Shown piece after piece: positions 40,061 through 48,927 of a stretch of 64,000 bases of DNA. The DNA comes from Nocardia flavorosea. Its GTDB lineage: Bacteria > Actinomycetota > Actinomycetes > Mycobacteriales > Mycobacteriaceae. Numbering within the stretch: the stretch's first letter is position 1; every line of letters begins with the position of its first letter. The DNA lies in assembly GCF_015477805.1 (NCBI RefSeq), contig NZ_JADLQL010000001.1, forward strand, positions 1,860,001 through 1,924,000. Reading direction: 5' to 3'. Under the pieces are notes generated by a model that saw nothing but the letters and a program-made list of their open reading frames with translations, was not told where the DNA came from and searched no databases. The position numbers were made by a program, and so were the translations under genes.

Positions 40061-40645
40061 ATGAACCGAACCCCCGAACAGCGCACCCGCCGCATCGCCG
40101 CCCGGATCGCCACGATCGCGGTCCTCGCCCTCGCGCCGCTGGCTCTCACCACCGGGAATGCCCTCGCCGACCCCGTCGCCGCGGCGCCGATCAGCGATTC
40201 GGACGATTCCGGCGGCTTCGGCAACGACGACAGCCACGGCTTCGGCGACGACGACTCCGGCTTCGGCAACCACAGCGCCGGCTGGAACGACAGCGATTTC
40301 GGCTGGGACGACAACGGCCAGTACGGCTATCGCGACCACAACCAGCACAACTACGACGGCTGGAACGACCAGTTCAACAGCGGCCACACCGATCGCGAAG
40401 ACCGGGATTCGCATGCCGGTTACGGCGGAAACCGCGGTAGCGACTACGACGCTCCGGCCGACTGGAACCACGAGAACCACCGCGGCGGCACCCAGAACCA
40501 GACCTGGAATGTGCCCAACCCCTACATTCCGCCGGCTCCCCCGGCCCTGTTGCCGACCCCGCCGGTGCATCTGCCGCTGCTGCCGCACCTGCCGCTGCCG
40601 TTGGTAGGGCTCCCGGGCCTGCCCGGGACCGGCAGCGCCTTCTGA
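40061..40645 (+). CDS. secreted Asp/Gly/Trp-rich repetitive protein
   Basis: 194 residues from the ATG at 40061, with AGGA nine bases upstream. It has a clear signal peptide (two-basic start, ATIAVLALAPLALTT, cleavage after ALA). The mature N-terminal 100 residues are repetitive and polar, with units such as GFGNDDS, GFGDDDS and GWNDSDFGWDD, rich in Asp, Gly, His, Asn and Trp. The last 50 residues switch to Pro/Leu-rich (PPALLPTPPVHLPLLP) and end without a sorting signal. The acidic and His-rich part could bind metal ions (inference). No family is recognised. It is divergent from the desaturase and flanked by the repeated 18-bp motif. Confidence 0.85.
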   Translation: MNRTPEQRTRRIAARIATIAVLALAPLALTTGNALADPVAAAPISDSDDSGGFGNDDSHGFGDDDSGFGNHSAGWNDSDFGWDDNGQYGYRDHNQHNYDGWNDQFNSGHTDREDRDSHAGYGGNRGSDYDAPADWNHENHRGGTQNQTWNVPNPYIPPAPPALLPTPPVHLPLLPHLPLPLVGLPGLPGTGSAF

Positions 40646-40661
40646 TTCCGCAAGATATGTT

Positions 40662-40679
40662 GCCGTTGCTCAGCGGTAC
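40662..40679. repeat. 18-bp motif, copy 2
   Basis: GCCGTTGCTCAGCGGTAC, 17 bases after the stop of the secreted protein; 16 of 18 match copy 1 at 39960-39977. It is in the same orientation. Confidence 0.55.
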
Positions 40680-40755
40680 ATTTGCAAGCGTGACACCAGA
40701 TGGAACGACACGGCCGGGTCCGTCACCCGGATCCGGCCGTAAACCGATTCCCCGA

Positions 40756-41676
40756 TCAGACGGGCGCCGCCACCGCCGCCTTCGTCAACTGCCGATCGGC
40801 CGCGGCGAGCACCGCATGCGCCGAATCGGAGAGTTCCTCCGCCCGGACTGCCCGTTCACACCGCCGCGCGAGATCGATCCGATCGTCGCCCGCCGGCTCG
40901 ACCGGCGCGAGCACGACCTCGGCTGTCAGACCCCGGGCTCGCAACACCCGGATCACCGAGCCGATCAGCGTATCGTCACCCACGAAACCCGGCACGGTCG
41001 ATCTGTTGCCGTGCGGATCCAGATACCGCAAGCGCACCGGCTGCACCGGAGTCGCCGTATCCACCGCGGCCTGGAAAATCGCCGGCCGTAGTTTCCCGTA
41101 GGCCCGGCCGCACCAGGTGGTGCCCTCCGGGAAGAAGCCGATCCGCTCGCCCGCGGCCAGTCGCTGCCCCACCTGCTCCACCACCGCCGGCAACCGGCGT
41201 AGGCGCTCCCGCTCGATCGGCACGACCCGCATGATCCGGGCCAGCCGCCCGAGCAGCGGCCAGTCGATCAGATCCGCCCGCGCAACGAACGCCAGTGGCT
41301 GCACCGAAGCCAGCACGATGATGTCCGCCCAGCCTATATGCCCGCAGGCCACCAGGACGCCGGCGCCGGCCGGCGCGAACTGCGGCCGGCCCGGCACCGG
41401 CCGGCGATCCACCACTCGAAGCCGGATCCCGCAGCTGCGCAGCAGCATCCCCGCAAAGCGGCGCTGCACGCCGGATCGGCGTGCCGGCGGCGTAACGATA
41501 TGCGCGAACGGATAGGCGGCCAGCACCGACAGCGCACCCACGGCCCGGGCCCCGGCGCGCAGCACACCCACCTCGGCACTGCGCTGGACGCATCCGGCCC
41601 CGCACGGACTGACAGGCATCCACGAATGCTGCGGCGCGGTTACTTCGATGTGTTCGTCCAGCGTCCGAACCGGCAT
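40756..41676 (-). CDS. PlsC-type 1-acylglycerol-phosphate acyltransferase (Rv3026c-like)
   Basis: 306 residues from the ATG at 41676, four bases after the stop of the GNAT gene. The PlsC signature is complete: H113-IGWA-D118 (HX4D) and FFPEGTTW near 180, with a hydrophobic N-terminal segment (VGALSVLAAYPFAHIV) for membrane contact. It transfers an acyl chain to a lysolipid hydroxyl. Paired with the GNAT/OlsB-like gene, it could be the OlsA-type enzyme that completes ornithine lipid; ordinary phosphatidate synthesis is the alternative. M. tuberculosis has the same pair, Rv3026c-Rv3027c. Confidence 0.88.
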   Translation of the reverse strand: MPVRTLDEHIEVTAPQHSWMPVSPCGAGCVQRSAEVGVLRAGARAVGALSVLAAYPFAHIVTPPARRSGVQRRFAGMLLRSCGIRLRVVDRRPVPGRPQFAPAGAGVLVACGHIGWADIIVLASVQPLAFVARADLIDWPLLGRLARIMRVVPIERERLRRLPAVVEQVGQRLAAGERIGFFPEGTTWCGRAYGKLRPAIFQAAVDTATPVQPVRLRYLDPHGNRSTVPGFVGDDTLIGSVIRVLRARGLTAEVVLAPVEPAGDDRIDLARRCERAVRAEELSDSAHAVLAAADRQLTKAAVAAPV

Positions 41677-41680
41677 CGGG

Positions 41681-42508
41681 TCACCGCCCACCGTCGAAAT
41701 TCGCCGCCGCGCCGCGTAACCGGTCCAAGTAGCGAGTGTTGATGGTGTCCAACCCCAGCAGCACCACGAAATCGGCGACCGCGAAATCCGGATCGTGCGC
41801 CGGTTCGCCGCAGATCTCCGCGCCGAGCCGCAGATATCCGGTGAGCAGTGGCGGAATTTTCGGGCGGGTGGGCGCGGGCAGATCGTCGAGCGCCACCGTG
41901 TCCACCACGACCGGGCGGTACGGCCGCACTCGCTTCTCCGGTGCGCACGCATGTTTCGCGAGCAGGAAATCGCGCACCCCGCGCACATTGACCCCGGCCG
42001 GATCCTCCGGGCGGTTTCGCATCGGCACCGAGGCGCAGCCCATCACCCAGTCGTAACCGGTGAGCTGGATGTAGTGCAGGATCCCCGCCCACATGAGTGT
42101 GAGCACCGACCCGTTGCGATGTTCGGGCACCACACAGGCCCGGCCCATCTCCACGATCCGCATCCCGGCCGGATCCAGCCGGGACAGGTCGAATTCGGTG
42201 GCGGTGTAGTAGCCGCCGGCCGCCGCGACCCGGTCCGGTGGCAGCATCCGGTAGCAACCGACGAATTCGCCGGTGACCTCATCGCGTACCAGCATGTGGT
42301 CGCAGTGTTCGTCGAAGCGGTCGACGTCCAGACCCGTCCCGTTGTCGGGGATCCGGAATCCCGGTTCGCCGGCGAACACGTTGTACCGCAGGCGCTGCGC
42401 CGCGATGCGGTGGTCGGTATCGGAGGAAACGATCAGTGCGTATCGGGACCGGTGATCCTCGCCGCCGGCCGGTCGAGCCGGCGCGGTCAGCACGGATGTA
42501 ATAGCCAT
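41681..42508 (-). CDS. GNAT/OlsB-like N-acyltransferase (Rv3027c-like)
   Basis: 275 residues from the ATG at 42508; neither this nor the ATG at 42595 has a clear ribosome binding site. The sequence follows the hemolysin/OlsB-type GNAT fold: AAQRLRYNVFAGEPGF, FDEHCDHMLVRD, VGCYRMLPP, EMGRACVVPEHRNGSVLTLMW and a C-terminal DTINTRYLDR. OlsB transfers a 3-hydroxyacyl group from ACP to ornithine. This assignment rests on fold and on the adjacent PlsC gene, so it is an inference. The two genes are almost surely co-translated. Confidence 0.85.
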   Translation of the reverse strand: MAITSVLTAPARPAGGEDHRSRYALIVSSDTDHRIAAQRLRYNVFAGEPGFRIPDNGTGLDVDRFDEHCDHMLVRDEVTGEFVGCYRMLPPDRVAAAGGYYTATEFDLSRLDPAGMRIVEMGRACVVPEHRNGSVLTLMWAGILHYIQLTGYDWVMGCASVPMRNRPEDPAGVNVRGVRDFLLAKHACAPEKRVRPYRPVVVDTVALDDLPAPTRPKIPPLLTGYLRLGAEICGEPAHDPDFAVADFVVLLGLDTINTRYLDRLRGAAANFDGGR

Positions 42509-42800
42509 AAGGCTCAGGAGGCCAGTTCGACACTGCGTCCGGGCATCCGGGGAGTGTCGTCGGTATGCCGGTTCGGTTAACGAGATGCAGCTCACACCGG
42601 CCGTTTACCAGCAGCTTCCTTCGAGTTCGCTCCCCTGCCGACCACGGGCCGCATCCCGCCGGGAACCGGACGGACCACCGGCATCGTTGACAATGGTCGC
42701 GATTCGGACGAATCACCCCGCCGTTGGCCGGTTCGGCGCGATCCCATCCCGCCGCATATCTCGGCGGGAGCGGCCGTTTCGACCGGGCCGGCTCCGGATG

Positions 42801-43658
42801 CTATGCCACGTGCAGTCCATCCAGCAGCGTCGCGAGGATGGGCGTGCGGCGCGTGTCGGCGCGTAGGACCGCCGAGACAGGGATGCGCAGACGCTGGTCG
42901 GCCAGGGAAAGGGTGGCGATACCTTCGGTGGAGCTGTTCGCGTAGAGGGCGGTCCAGGCGTCGGGGTGGTTGATCAGCTCCATGGTGGCCGTGTGGTCGG
43001 GGGGAATGGGCGGGCCGTAAGTGGGTCCGACGGGGAGGTCGGCGAAGGCGGCGCGGATGACATTGTGGATGAGGACCTGCTCGGATTCCGGGGGGAGCAG
43101 CAGCGGGTAGTCGCTCAGTTCGGACAGGGTGACATCGGTGCGGCCGGCGAGCGGGTGAGCAGGGGCGGTGGCGAGGGTGAGATCCTCCACCCAGAGCTGT
43201 TCGACGATCAGTCCCGCCTGCTGCACACTGCCGCGGATCAGGGCGAGATCGCAATCGCCGTCGGCCACCGCGGCCACCCGCTGGCGGAAGGGTTTGATGA
43301 CGAATTCGATCTCGGCTCCGGGATGGGCCTCGCGGGCACCCGCAATAGCCGACAGCGATCGTGTGGCGAAAGACATATTCGCGGTGAGCCGGATTCTGGG
43401 GCCGGTGGTGCGGATGGAAGCCCGGATCGCGGATTCGAGACCTAGCATCTGCTTCGCAAGCGGTAGTAACCTTGTGCTCGCGTCGGTGGGGACGACCGAT
43501 CGGGTCGAGCGTTCGAAGAGCTGGACGCCGAGGTCGTGTTCGAGCCGGGCGATCTGATGACTGATCGCCGATTGCGAGATGAAACAGCGGGCGGCGGCCC
43601 GGCTGAAACTGAGTTCCTCGCACACCGCGACGAAGTACGTGAGCTGGCGAAGTTCCAT
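42801..43658 (-). CDS. LysR-family transcriptional regulator
   Basis: 285 residues from the ATG at 43658, where GGGGTGAAG precedes the start (an ATG at 43673 has none). The N-terminal winged helix is typical (MELRQLTYFVAVCEELSFSRAA, ISQSAISHQIARLEHDLG), followed by a ligand-binding domain with LTANMSFATRSLSAI. It is divergent from the NDH-2 gene across 110 bases that hold an inverted repeat, the usual arrangement for a LysR regulator and its target. The co-inducer is unknown. Confidence 0.93.
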   Translation of the reverse strand: MELRQLTYFVAVCEELSFSRAAARCFISQSAISHQIARLEHDLGVQLFERSTRSVVPTDASTRLLPLAKQMLGLESAIRASIRTTGPRIRLTANMSFATRSLSAIAGAREAHPGAEIEFVIKPFRQRVAAVADGDCDLALIRGSVQQAGLIVEQLWVEDLTLATAPAHPLAGRTDVTLSELSDYPLLLPPESEQVLIHNVIRAAFADLPVGPTYGPPIPPDHTATMELINHPDAWTALYANSSTEGIATLSLADQRLRIPVSAVLRADTRRTPILATLLDGLHVA

Positions 43659-43676
43659 CTTCACCCCATTCATGAC

Positions 43677-43698
43677 GAGATCAGATAAGAGTCATCTC
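43677..43698. promoter_or_regulatory. likely LysR binding site
   Basis: GAGAT and ATCTC form an inverted repeat 12 bases apart (T-N11-A type), located just upstream of the LysR start and about 70 bases before the NDH-2 start. The surrounding 60 bases are AT-rich for this genome. Confidence 0.5.
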
Positions 43699-43768
43699 AA
43701 TTATGCGCCCTGAACCTTGAAATATCTGCGTTCTGGATGACGGTTAGTCATGAGTGAAGGAGGCTGTC

Positions 43769-45073
43769 ATGCAGAACGTCACGGAAATCGGCGCCGGCGT
43801 CGAGTACGCGGATGTCGTGATCATCGGATCGGGGTTCGGTGGGCTCGCCGCCGCCAAGCAGTTGGCGAAGGCGGGCGTCGATTATGTCCTTATCTCGAGC
43901 ACACCCGAACACCTGTTCCAGCCGCTGCTGTACCAGGTCGCCACCGGGGTGTTGGCGTCCGAGGAGATCGCGCCCCCCATCGCGAACATCCTGCGCCGGC
44001 ACGAGGAGGCGGATGTGCGGCTCGGTCAGGTCACCGCCATCGACCCCGATGCCGCGATCCTCACCTACGAGACCCCCGAGGGGGCCCGGCGCATCCGTTA
44101 CGGGTCGATGATCGCCGCCACCGGCGCCAGCCAGTCGTATTTCGGACGTGACGATTTCGCCGACAAGACCTATTCGCTGAAAACCATCGACGACGCCAAA
44201 CTGCTGCGCGCGCAGATCGAACGTGTTTTCCGGGAGGCCGCCGACGCCGACGAGCAGACCCGCCGCCGGCTGCTGTCCTTCGTGGTCGTCGGGGCCGGCG
44301 CCACCGGTGTCGAGGTGGCCGGACAGCTGAAAGAACTCGCGAAGCGGCACTTCCACCAGGAAGTCTCGGTAACCCTCGTGGAAGGCGCGGGCGCCGTCCT
44401 GCCGCCGTTCGGCGGCGGGCTCTCGGAATACGCGAAGAAATCACTGACCCGCAGCGGCGTGGAGGTGCTGCTGGGCACCTTCGTCACCGATATCGAGGAC
44501 GGGCAGGTCACCGTCAAGGACAAAGACGGTCAGCAGCGGCAGATCGACGCCGAAACCATCGTCTGGTCGGCCGGGGTGCAGGCAGGCGGGTTCGCGAAAC
44601 TGCTGGCCGCCGCCACCGGATGCGAGACCGACCGGGCCGGGCGGCTGCTCATCAACCCCGATCTGACCGTCGCCGGCTATGCCGATATCTATGCGATCGG
44701 CGATATGACCTCGCTCAACGGCTATCCGGGACAGTCGCCGGTCGCCATGCAGGAGGGCCGGCACGCCGCCGATATCATCAGCCGCGATAAACACCCGGGT
44801 ACACCGTTCGTGTACTGGGACAAGGGCAGTATGGCGGTGATCAGCCGGTTCAGCGCGGTCACCAAACTCAACGAGCGGATCACCTTCCGCGGCACGATCG
44901 CGTGGTTCATCTGGCTCGCGGTGCACCTGTTCTACCTGGTCGGTTTCCGGAACCGGTTCGCCGCGGTGCTCTCGTGGCTGGTGGCATTCATCGGAACCGG
45001 CCGGCCCGGATTCGACGAGGTCGACGAGCAGTGGCGCGCCGCCGTCCGGGAACCGGAGCGGTTTGTCGCTTGA
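43769..45073 (+). CDS. ndh: type II NADH dehydrogenase (NDH-2)
   Basis: Non-proton-pumping NADH:quinone oxidoreductase of 434 residues. The ATG at 43769 has an ideal AAGGAGG five bases upstream, better than the GTG at 43754. It has the FAD motif G20SGFGG25, a second nucleotide fold (FVVVGAGATGVEVAGQL), the EHLFQPLLYQVATG quinone/FAD region, the YAIGDM motif, and a C-terminal membrane-binding segment (WFIWLAVHLFYLVGFRNR). The adjacent LysR gene suggests inducible expression, so it may be an accessory NDH-2 beside a housekeeping copy elsewhere (inference). Confidence 0.94.
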   Translation: MQNVTEIGAGVEYADVVIIGSGFGGLAAAKQLAKAGVDYVLISSTPEHLFQPLLYQVATGVLASEEIAPPIANILRRHEEADVRLGQVTAIDPDAAILTYETPEGARRIRYGSMIAATGASQSYFGRDDFADKTYSLKTIDDAKLLRAQIERVFREAADADEQTRRRLLSFVVVGAGATGVEVAGQLKELAKRHFHQEVSVTLVEGAGAVLPPFGGGLSEYAKKSLTRSGVEVLLGTFVTDIEDGQVTVKDKDGQQRQIDAETIVWSAGVQAGGFAKLLAAATGCETDRAGRLLINPDLTVAGYADIYAIGDMTSLNGYPGQSPVAMQEGRHAADIISRDKHPGTPFVYWDKGSMAVISRFSAVTKLNERITFRGTIAWFIWLAVHLFYLVGFRNRFAAVLSWLVAFIGTGRPGFDEVDEQWRAAVREPERFVA

Positions 45074-45188
45074 TCTCCTCCCCGTGCCTGGCAGGCGGTT
45101 CGATAAAGACGTCGGGGACAATGGGGTCGCGTGCGGATCGTGATGAAACTGCTCGGGCGGGTCAGGACAGCGGCGAGTTCGAGCGGCC

Positions 45189-46079
45189 ATGGGTGAGCGC
45201 CGGCGTGACAGGTGTTCGGCCGAATCCGCTCGCCGGCTTCAGCGACAGCTACCGGCCGAGATCACGCCGGGGCTGACCGTCGGCGAATTCGACACCATCG
45301 AATCCCGCTACAGTTTTCGATTCGCCGACGACCACCGCGCCTTCCTGGCGGCCGGACTTCCCGTGGACAGACCGGGCGAGTCCGGCCGGCGAGGCTGGCC
45401 GGACTGGCGACACGGCGACCCGGAAGTCTTGCATGCATGGCTCGCCCAACCCGCCGCCGGTGTGCTTTTCGACGTCGAATACAACGGTTTCTGGCACCCG
45501 GTATGGGGGGACCGGCCCGCCGAGACGATCCGATGTCTGGAAATCGCACGCCGCGAGCTCGCGAACGTGCCGCAGCTGGTTCCCGTGTTCGGTCACCGGT
45601 TCCTGCCCGCCATCGCGGGGCAATGGGGTCACCCCGTGCTGTCGATCGTTCAGACCGACGCGATCTACTACGGCCTCGACCTTTCCGACTATCTTCGGCA
45701 CGAATTCTTGGGACGACCCAGCGATCTCGCGTCGGCTCACGCGACGGTTCCGTTCTGGAACTACCTTCTCGGCGACAGTGGCGGACCACCGGACTCGGCG
45801 GCCGTCGAGCCATCGGACCGCTACGCTGTCAGCCCCGGCCAAGCCGTAGAACAGTTACGCATGCTGGCGCTGGAACGTCTCAGCGGACGCCCGGTGGACC
45901 CGGAAAAGCTCATCGAAGCTGCCCTGGTCGCGCTGGTTCTCGACATCGACAGCGAATCCTTGCCTCTCCTCGGCGGGCTGACCAGAGCAGAGATCGACCG
46001 AGCCGAGGACCTGTTCGACCGGGTATCGAACGAACTCGGCATCGTGCCAACGGTTGCCACCGATGATGGTGATGTCTAG
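45189..46079 (+). CDS. SMI1/KNR4 (SUKH)-like protein
   Basis: 296 residues; the start at 45189 is weakly supported and the conserved part begins near ITPGLTVGEFDTIESRYSFRF. The arrangement GVLFDVEYNGFWHPVWGDRP, LVPVFGHRFLP and HPVLSIVQTDAIYYGLDLSDYL is that of actinobacterial SMI1/KNR4-like proteins, a superfamily that includes immunity proteins against contact-dependent toxins. No toxin gene lies next to it, so a housekeeping or orphan immunity role are both open. Confidence 0.75.
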   Translation: MGERRRDRCSAESARRLQRQLPAEITPGLTVGEFDTIESRYSFRFADDHRAFLAAGLPVDRPGESGRRGWPDWRHGDPEVLHAWLAQPAAGVLFDVEYNGFWHPVWGDRPAETIRCLEIARRELANVPQLVPVFGHRFLPAIAGQWGHPVLSIVQTDAIYYGLDLSDYLRHEFLGRPSDLASAHATVPFWNYLLGDSGGPPDSAAVEPSDRYAVSPGQAVEQLRMLALERLSGRPVDPEKLIEAALVALVLDIDSESLPLLGGLTRAEIDRAEDLFDRVSNELGIVPTVATDDGDV

Positions 46080-46170
46080 GCGCCACTGATCGGATGCACC
46101 TCCGGATCCGCTCACGTGGTGCCCCGGCACCCGGCGCAGCCGACTCTCCTCGTACTGTGCGGCCGTGCAG

Positions 46171-46494
46171 TCAGCCGCAGCAGAAATCATCGTCGCAAGG
46201 CCGGCCGGCCTCGCTGCCGTAGACGGTGAAATCGCGCAGGGGCGCCAGCAAGCTGTCGGCGGTCCACGGGTCCAGCGGTGGCGCAGACCACGGAGCGAGA
46301 CGACCCCAGCCGGGCGGCGCGTCGTCGAGGTCGTAGCGAGCGACGCCGTCGACGAACAGTGTCCACAGGCTGTGGTCGGGGAACGGGTTCAGCCGCAATA
46401 CCCACCAGTGTCCGTCGACCTCGGCGGCCAGCGGGAACTTGCGATCACCTGTGCCGCGCCACTGCGGTGGTGCCTGCGATTCGTATCGCGCCAT
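46171..46494 (-). CDS. small conserved hypothetical protein
   Basis: 107 residues from the ATG at 46494 (MARYESQAPPQWRGTG). It is Trp-rich and soluble, with WWVLRLNPFPDH, LFVDGVARYDLDDAPPGW and a C-terminal CDDDFCCG containing three Cys that could bind a metal. Similar proteins occur in actinobacteria to my recollection, with no known function. It converges with the SUKH-like gene. Confidence 0.7.
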   Translation of the reverse strand: MARYESQAPPQWRGTGDRKFPLAAEVDGHWWVLRLNPFPDHSLWTLFVDGVARYDLDDAPPGWGRLAPWSAPPLDPWTADSLLAPLRDFTVYGSEAGRPCDDDFCCG

Positions 46495-46610
46495 TCTCCG
46501 AGTATCCGCCGCGGCCCGTCCCACCACCGCCCGACGGACTGCACCGCCCTTCCCAGCCCGACCGCCCCGGCGCTACCGCCCGCGCCACCACGATGCCGAC
46601 GCTTTCACCG

Positions 46611-48791
46611 TCATTTCCCGTTTGCCCATCGGCCGGCTCCGGCGGCCCCGGCGGCGAAACCGTGCAGACCGGATCGCTGCCGCTCGAGCAGTTCGGTCAC
46701 TTCTTCCTCGGGCAGCGGCCGGTGGAAGTACCACCCCTGCGCGGTATCACAGTGCAGGGCGCGCAACTGTTCGGCCTGGAACCGGGTCTCGACACATTCC
46801 GCGGTGGCCGTGAAACCGAGCGCGTGCGTCAGACCCACGATCGTTTCCAGCACCACGAAATCGGTGGCGTCGGCGCTGTTGCTGTCGCGGATCCGCTGGA
46901 CGAACGGACCCGCCAGCTTCACCACCTGCAGCGGCAGCCGGCCGAGATACGCCAGATTGGAGTAGCCGGTGCCGAAATCGTCCAGTGCGATACGCACTCC
47001 CGCGTCCGCCAGGGTCCGCAGGGCCGCGAGCGGTCCGCCGTCGTCGGCCATGAGCGCCCGCTCGGTCAGCTCCAGTTGTAGCCGCTGCGGCGGGATCCCG
47101 GTGTCGCTGAGCGTGTTCTCCACCCGGGTCAGCCAGGCCGGGTCGGCCAACTCCACTGCGGAGACGTTCACACTGATTACCGGGGCGCTCTCGGGGTCGA
47201 GGTCGTGCCAGCGACGGGCGGCGCGGCAGGCGTGCCCGAGCACATAGGCGCCCAGGGCCGGGATATGGCCGTTGTCCTCGGCCAGGTCGATGAATTCGAC
47301 AGGTGCGAGTACACCGAGGTCGGGATGACGCCACCGCACCAGCGCCTCCACGGCCTCGATCCGGTCTCCGGCCAGGGGGACGATCGGCTGATATTCGAGG
47401 AAGAATTCCCCGGCGGCCAGCGCCTCGGGGATCGCGGCGGACAGTTCGGCACGGGCGTGCTCGCGACGGCCTCGGTCGGGGTCGAACACCGCGTAGCAGC
47501 CGCGACCGGCCGATTTGGCCCAATACATGGATGTGTCGGCGGCTTGCATGAATTCGTCTGCATCGGCGCGGTCGGGGCGTTCTTCCATCACCCCGACGCT
47601 GGCGCTCACGCGCAGGTGCTGACCGTTGATGTCGAAAGGTTCGGAGAACGCCGCCAGCACGGTCTCGGCCAGCGCTGCCACATCGCCGGGGCGGGCAGGG
47701 TCGGGCACCAGGATCACGAACTCGTCGCCGCCCATCCGCGCGACCAGTTGCCCGGGCTCGGTGACGCATTCCCGCAGCCGGGCCGCGGCCGCGACCAGCA
47801 ACTCGTCGCCGACCGCGTGACCGTAGGTGTCGTTGACGGTCTTGAAATGGTCCAGGTCCACGTAACACAGGCCGACGCCGGAGTCCCCGGCGGCGAACGC
47901 CTCGGCGAGCGCATCGAAGAACCGGGACCGGTTGGCCAGACCTGTCAGCTGGTCGTGGTGGGCCCGGTAGCGCAGGCTCGCCTGCAGTGCTCGCTGCTCG
48001 GAGATGTCCTCGACCAGCACCAGGGTGTACTGCGGGGCGCCCCGCTGGTCCCGGATCAGCGAGACGTTCAGGTTGGTCCACACCGCGTGCCCGTCCCGGT
48101 GCGGGTATGCCTTCTCCAGCCGGACACTGTCGCAGCCGCCGGCCATCAGCGCCCCGTACAACTCCCACATCCCGGATTCGTCCTCCGGGTGCGCGAGGTC
48201 GGTCACCAGCATGCCGCACATCTCCTCGGGCCGGTACCCGAGCATCTCCGCGAATGCCGCGTTGACCTCGATGATCCGGCCCGTCATATCCGACAGCCCG
48301 GTACCGACACCGGCCTGCGCGAATACGCCGCGCATCCGTGCTTCGCTGGCGCGCAACTGTTCTTCGGCGACCCGCCGGGCCGCGATCTCGGCGGCCCGGA
48401 CGCTTTCCTGCTCGGCCAGCAGCCAGGCCCGGAAGGCGCGCAGATAACCGTTGGCGAAGGCGCCCAGTGTCGTGGCCACACGCGGTGCCGGGACACCGAT
48501 GGCGGCGAGATGGGCGCCGAGCACACCGAGGCTGCGGCCGAGTACTTCCTCACCCACGAGGTGGGCGCGGGCCAGTTCGGCGCCGGCCTCGGCCGCCCGC
48601 TCCGGGGCCGGCGGCGGTGCGGCGGCCGCGCAGAGCTCGGCAGCCAGCCGGGTCAGCAATTCGGTGGTTTCGGCGGCGCTCATCGGCACGATGTGATCGC
48701 GTGCACCATCCCGCAACGCTGTCATCCATCGGCCGGCCAGGTCGGCATACGAGCCCTGGGGTAACGCACCGGGCCCGGCATCCCAACCCAT
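46611..48791 (-). CDS. PAS-GGDEF-EAL cyclic-di-GMP protein
   Basis: 726 residues: a helical N-terminal region (1-165), a PAS sensor (about 170-290, GVGTGLSDMTGRIIEVNAAF), a diguanylate cyclase domain (about 300-455) with intact MGGDEF, and a phosphodiesterase domain (about 465-715) with intact EAL (AVEALVRWRHP), NVS, LELTER, DDFGTGYSN and the Lys of VVKL. The usual AEGVET reads AECVET. Both activities could exist, with one dominating according to the PAS signal. No membrane segment is seen, so it is cytosolic. It is divergent from the methyltransferase gene at 48928. Confidence 0.95.
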   Translation of the reverse strand: MGWDAGPGALPQGSYADLAGRWMTALRDGARDHIVPMSAAETTELLTRLAAELCAAAAPPPAPERAAEAGAELARAHLVGEEVLGRSLGVLGAHLAAIGVPAPRVATTLGAFANGYLRAFRAWLLAEQESVRAAEIAARRVAEEQLRASEARMRGVFAQAGVGTGLSDMTGRIIEVNAAFAEMLGYRPEEMCGMLVTDLAHPEDESGMWELYGALMAGGCDSVRLEKAYPHRDGHAVWTNLNVSLIRDQRGAPQYTLVLVEDISEQRALQASLRYRAHHDQLTGLANRSRFFDALAEAFAAGDSGVGLCYVDLDHFKTVNDTYGHAVGDELLVAAAARLRECVTEPGQLVARMGGDEFVILVPDPARPGDVAALAETVLAAFSEPFDINGQHLRVSASVGVMEERPDRADADEFMQAADTSMYWAKSAGRGCYAVFDPDRGRREHARAELSAAIPEALAAGEFFLEYQPIVPLAGDRIEAVEALVRWRHPDLGVLAPVEFIDLAEDNGHIPALGAYVLGHACRAARRWHDLDPESAPVISVNVSAVELADPAWLTRVENTLSDTGIPPQRLQLELTERALMADDGGPLAALRTLADAGVRIALDDFGTGYSNLAYLGRLPLQVVKLAGPFVQRIRDSNSADATDFVVLETIVGLTHALGFTATAECVETRFQAEQLRALHCDTAQGWYFHRPLPEEEVTELLERQRSGLHGFAAGAAGAGRWANGK

Positions 48792-48927
48792 GGGGTTCGA
48801 TGCTAGCCGTAAGCGGCCGCCTATGTGGAACGTACCCGCTTCCCACCCCGATCGGATACCATGACCGCCATCCGGGTCCCGGCATCGCCGACACCGAAAA
48901 CGTTGGCGCGAAAGGAATTACCGACCG

